Origin: Ochromonadaceae sp. CCMP2298
Lineage: Eukaryota; Sar; Synurophyceae; Ochromonadales; Ochromonadaceae
DNA length: 15,902 bases
Direction of reading: 5' to 3'
Assembly (NCBI GenBank): GCA_026770595.1
Contig: MU633867.1
Coordinates: forward strand, 5,067-20,968
Program-made: the position numbers and the translations under genes
Part shown: piece by piece, positions 15,072 through 15,902 of the stretch
How positions within the stretch are numbered: position 1 is the first letter of the stretch
How the letters are laid out: every line of letters starts with the position of its first letter
The notes under the pieces: generated by a model
What the model was told of the DNA's origin: nothing
What the model saw: the letters and a program-made list of their open reading frames with translations, nothing else
The model's database searches: none

Positions 15072-15902
15072 ATGGAGAATTCAAACTCTGGAGAGTTCTC
15101 CGACGAGCTGGACGAGGTAAGGGAGCTGCTTACCTTCCCTTGAGCTCGTCTAACTTTAATTGCGTCGAACTCGCCCCACTACTACCTGGCGCCTAACTCT
15201 GAACCTCCTTACTCCGCTTCTGAACTCTGCACTCTGCTTCTGCACTCAGTTCGAGGAGAGCGTGGACGAGAAAAAGGCTAAGAATTTGAAGAACAGTACT
15301 GCTTACCAGAACAAACCGTATGATGAGGCGTACGAGGTCAGTCAGGACCTATCTATGGCCGAGAGCTTCGACGGCAGAGGAGACAAGGTACAGTACACCA
15401 CACACCTGCCCCTGCCCCACGCCCCACAAATGATAGCTGAACCCCTTGAAGCACGCTTCATTAAGGGAACATCAGAGATAGTTGGTTGCAAAATTTACTC
15501 TCCTGTCTGCCTTTAAGGCTGCGTGTGCAAACCCTGCGCGGGGCCCTCGTGTAGGCGGGAGTATATTACTGTACAATTAGGGGGCTGTTTACCTTCCCTT
15601 GAGCTCTTGCGTCTAACTTGAATTGCGAACTCGCCCAACTCCTAACCTCCTAACCACCTTACCTCCTACCTCCTGACGCCTTACTCCTAACTCTGCATTC
15701 TGCCTCTGCTTCTGCACTCCGTCGCTGCCTCTGCCCTCTGCCTCTTCTTGTGCACTCTGCACCCCCAGCCGCAGTCTAAGAACGACGCTAAGAACGACAA
15801 TCCCAGAGAGAGGCAGTTGAAGAACGACAAATACGGGGGGGGGGTGGAGGTCAGCCAGTCTCTAGACCAGACGAACTTGGCCCCTCCGAAGGGCAGGGGG
15901 GG
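15072..15902 (+). CDS. Unrecognised charged protein with duplicated exons, 3' end missing
   Basis: Exons 15072-15116, 15250-15387 and 15769 to the right edge join in frame through GT-AG introns. Exon 1 is MENSNSGEFSDELDE. Exon 2 (46 residues) contains KKAKNLKN, NKPYDEAYEVSQDL and DGRGDK. Exon 3 contains KNDAKNDNP, KNDKYGGGVEVSQSL and PPKGRG. The pattern K-x-Y-x4-EVSQ-x-L, ending GRG, is repeated in exons 2 and 3, so the protein is built of charged repeat units. No signal peptide, membrane segment or known domain is visible. The exon 1 start is the first ATG after the leader and gives an open, splice-compatible frame. Intron 2 (381 nt) holds an older copy of intron 1. The function is not recognised, and the rest of the gene lies beyond the window. 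Confidence 0.55.
15121..15720 (+). repeat. About 460-bp tandem duplication of intron plus exon
   Basis: 15121-15176 and 15581-15636 match closely: each has GGGRGCTGYTTACC, TTCCCTTGAGCTC, GTCTAACTT, AATTGCG and AACTCGCCC, in order. Both then run into ACTCTGCTTCTGCACT-type pyrimidine tracts. In copy 1 the tract ends CACTCAG, the acceptor of exon 2. In copy 2 the same place reads CACTCCG and the acceptor used is about 48 nt further on. Confidence 0.8.

Overview
The window is nuclear DNA of an intron-bearing eukaryote. The evidence is split reading frames with GT-AG junctions, signal-peptide and import/export genes of eukaryotic type, and no operons. The species cannot be named from the sequence. 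The gene set (exportin-2/CSE1, a divergent PP2C, a Tda3-like FAD oxidoreductase, an MBL-fold hydrolase, a PNGase A-like protein, a Mut-7-like exonuclease) fits a unicellular alga or another protist. Repeated introns of the 'introner' kind point the same way, since they are known from some algae such as Micromonas and Aureococcus. This is inference only.

Layout. 104-5273 (-): 5' three-quarters of an exportin-2 (CSE1/CAS) gene, 16 exons joining in frame to 758 codons, running off the left edge. 5854-6916 (+): two-exon PP2C-family protein. 7567-9202 (+): four-exon Tda3-like FAD-dependent oxidoreductase. 9411-10379 (-): single-exon MBL-fold hydrolase. 10823-about 13007 (+): PNGase A-like secreted protein, three or more exons. 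13223-14491 (-): DEDDy 3'-5' exonuclease of the Mut-7/EXD3 type, intronless as read. 15072-right edge (+): 5' part of an unrecognised acidic/basic protein built from a duplicated exon. Three intergenic regions are divergent (5274-5853, 10380-10822, 14492-15071).

The genes share no pathway and look like ordinary neighbouring nuclear genes. The unusual material is non-coding. (1) Introns 4, 12, 14 and 15 of CSE1 are copies of one roughly 130-bp element that fills the intron almost edge to edge. The other CSE1 introns fall into further look-alike groups (6/8; 11/13; 2/7/9), while neighbouring genes have none or few introns. (2) The first PNGase A-like intron has a 26-bp end duplication at an offset equal to the intron length, the signature expected of intron birth by tandem duplication of an AGGT site. 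(3) A 33-bp palindrome-flanked core, ACCGAAAAGTGAGGAA, occurs in two of the three divergent promoter regions, once inside a 22-bp-arm hairpin. (4) The last gene carries a roughly 460-bp tandem duplication of an intron plus exon.

Limits: all exon boundaries were set by reading splice consensus and keeping the frame, with recalled family alignments as a guide for CSE1. No search was run. Several nominal long frames open with TTG or GTG, so the starts given here are the first plausible ATG.
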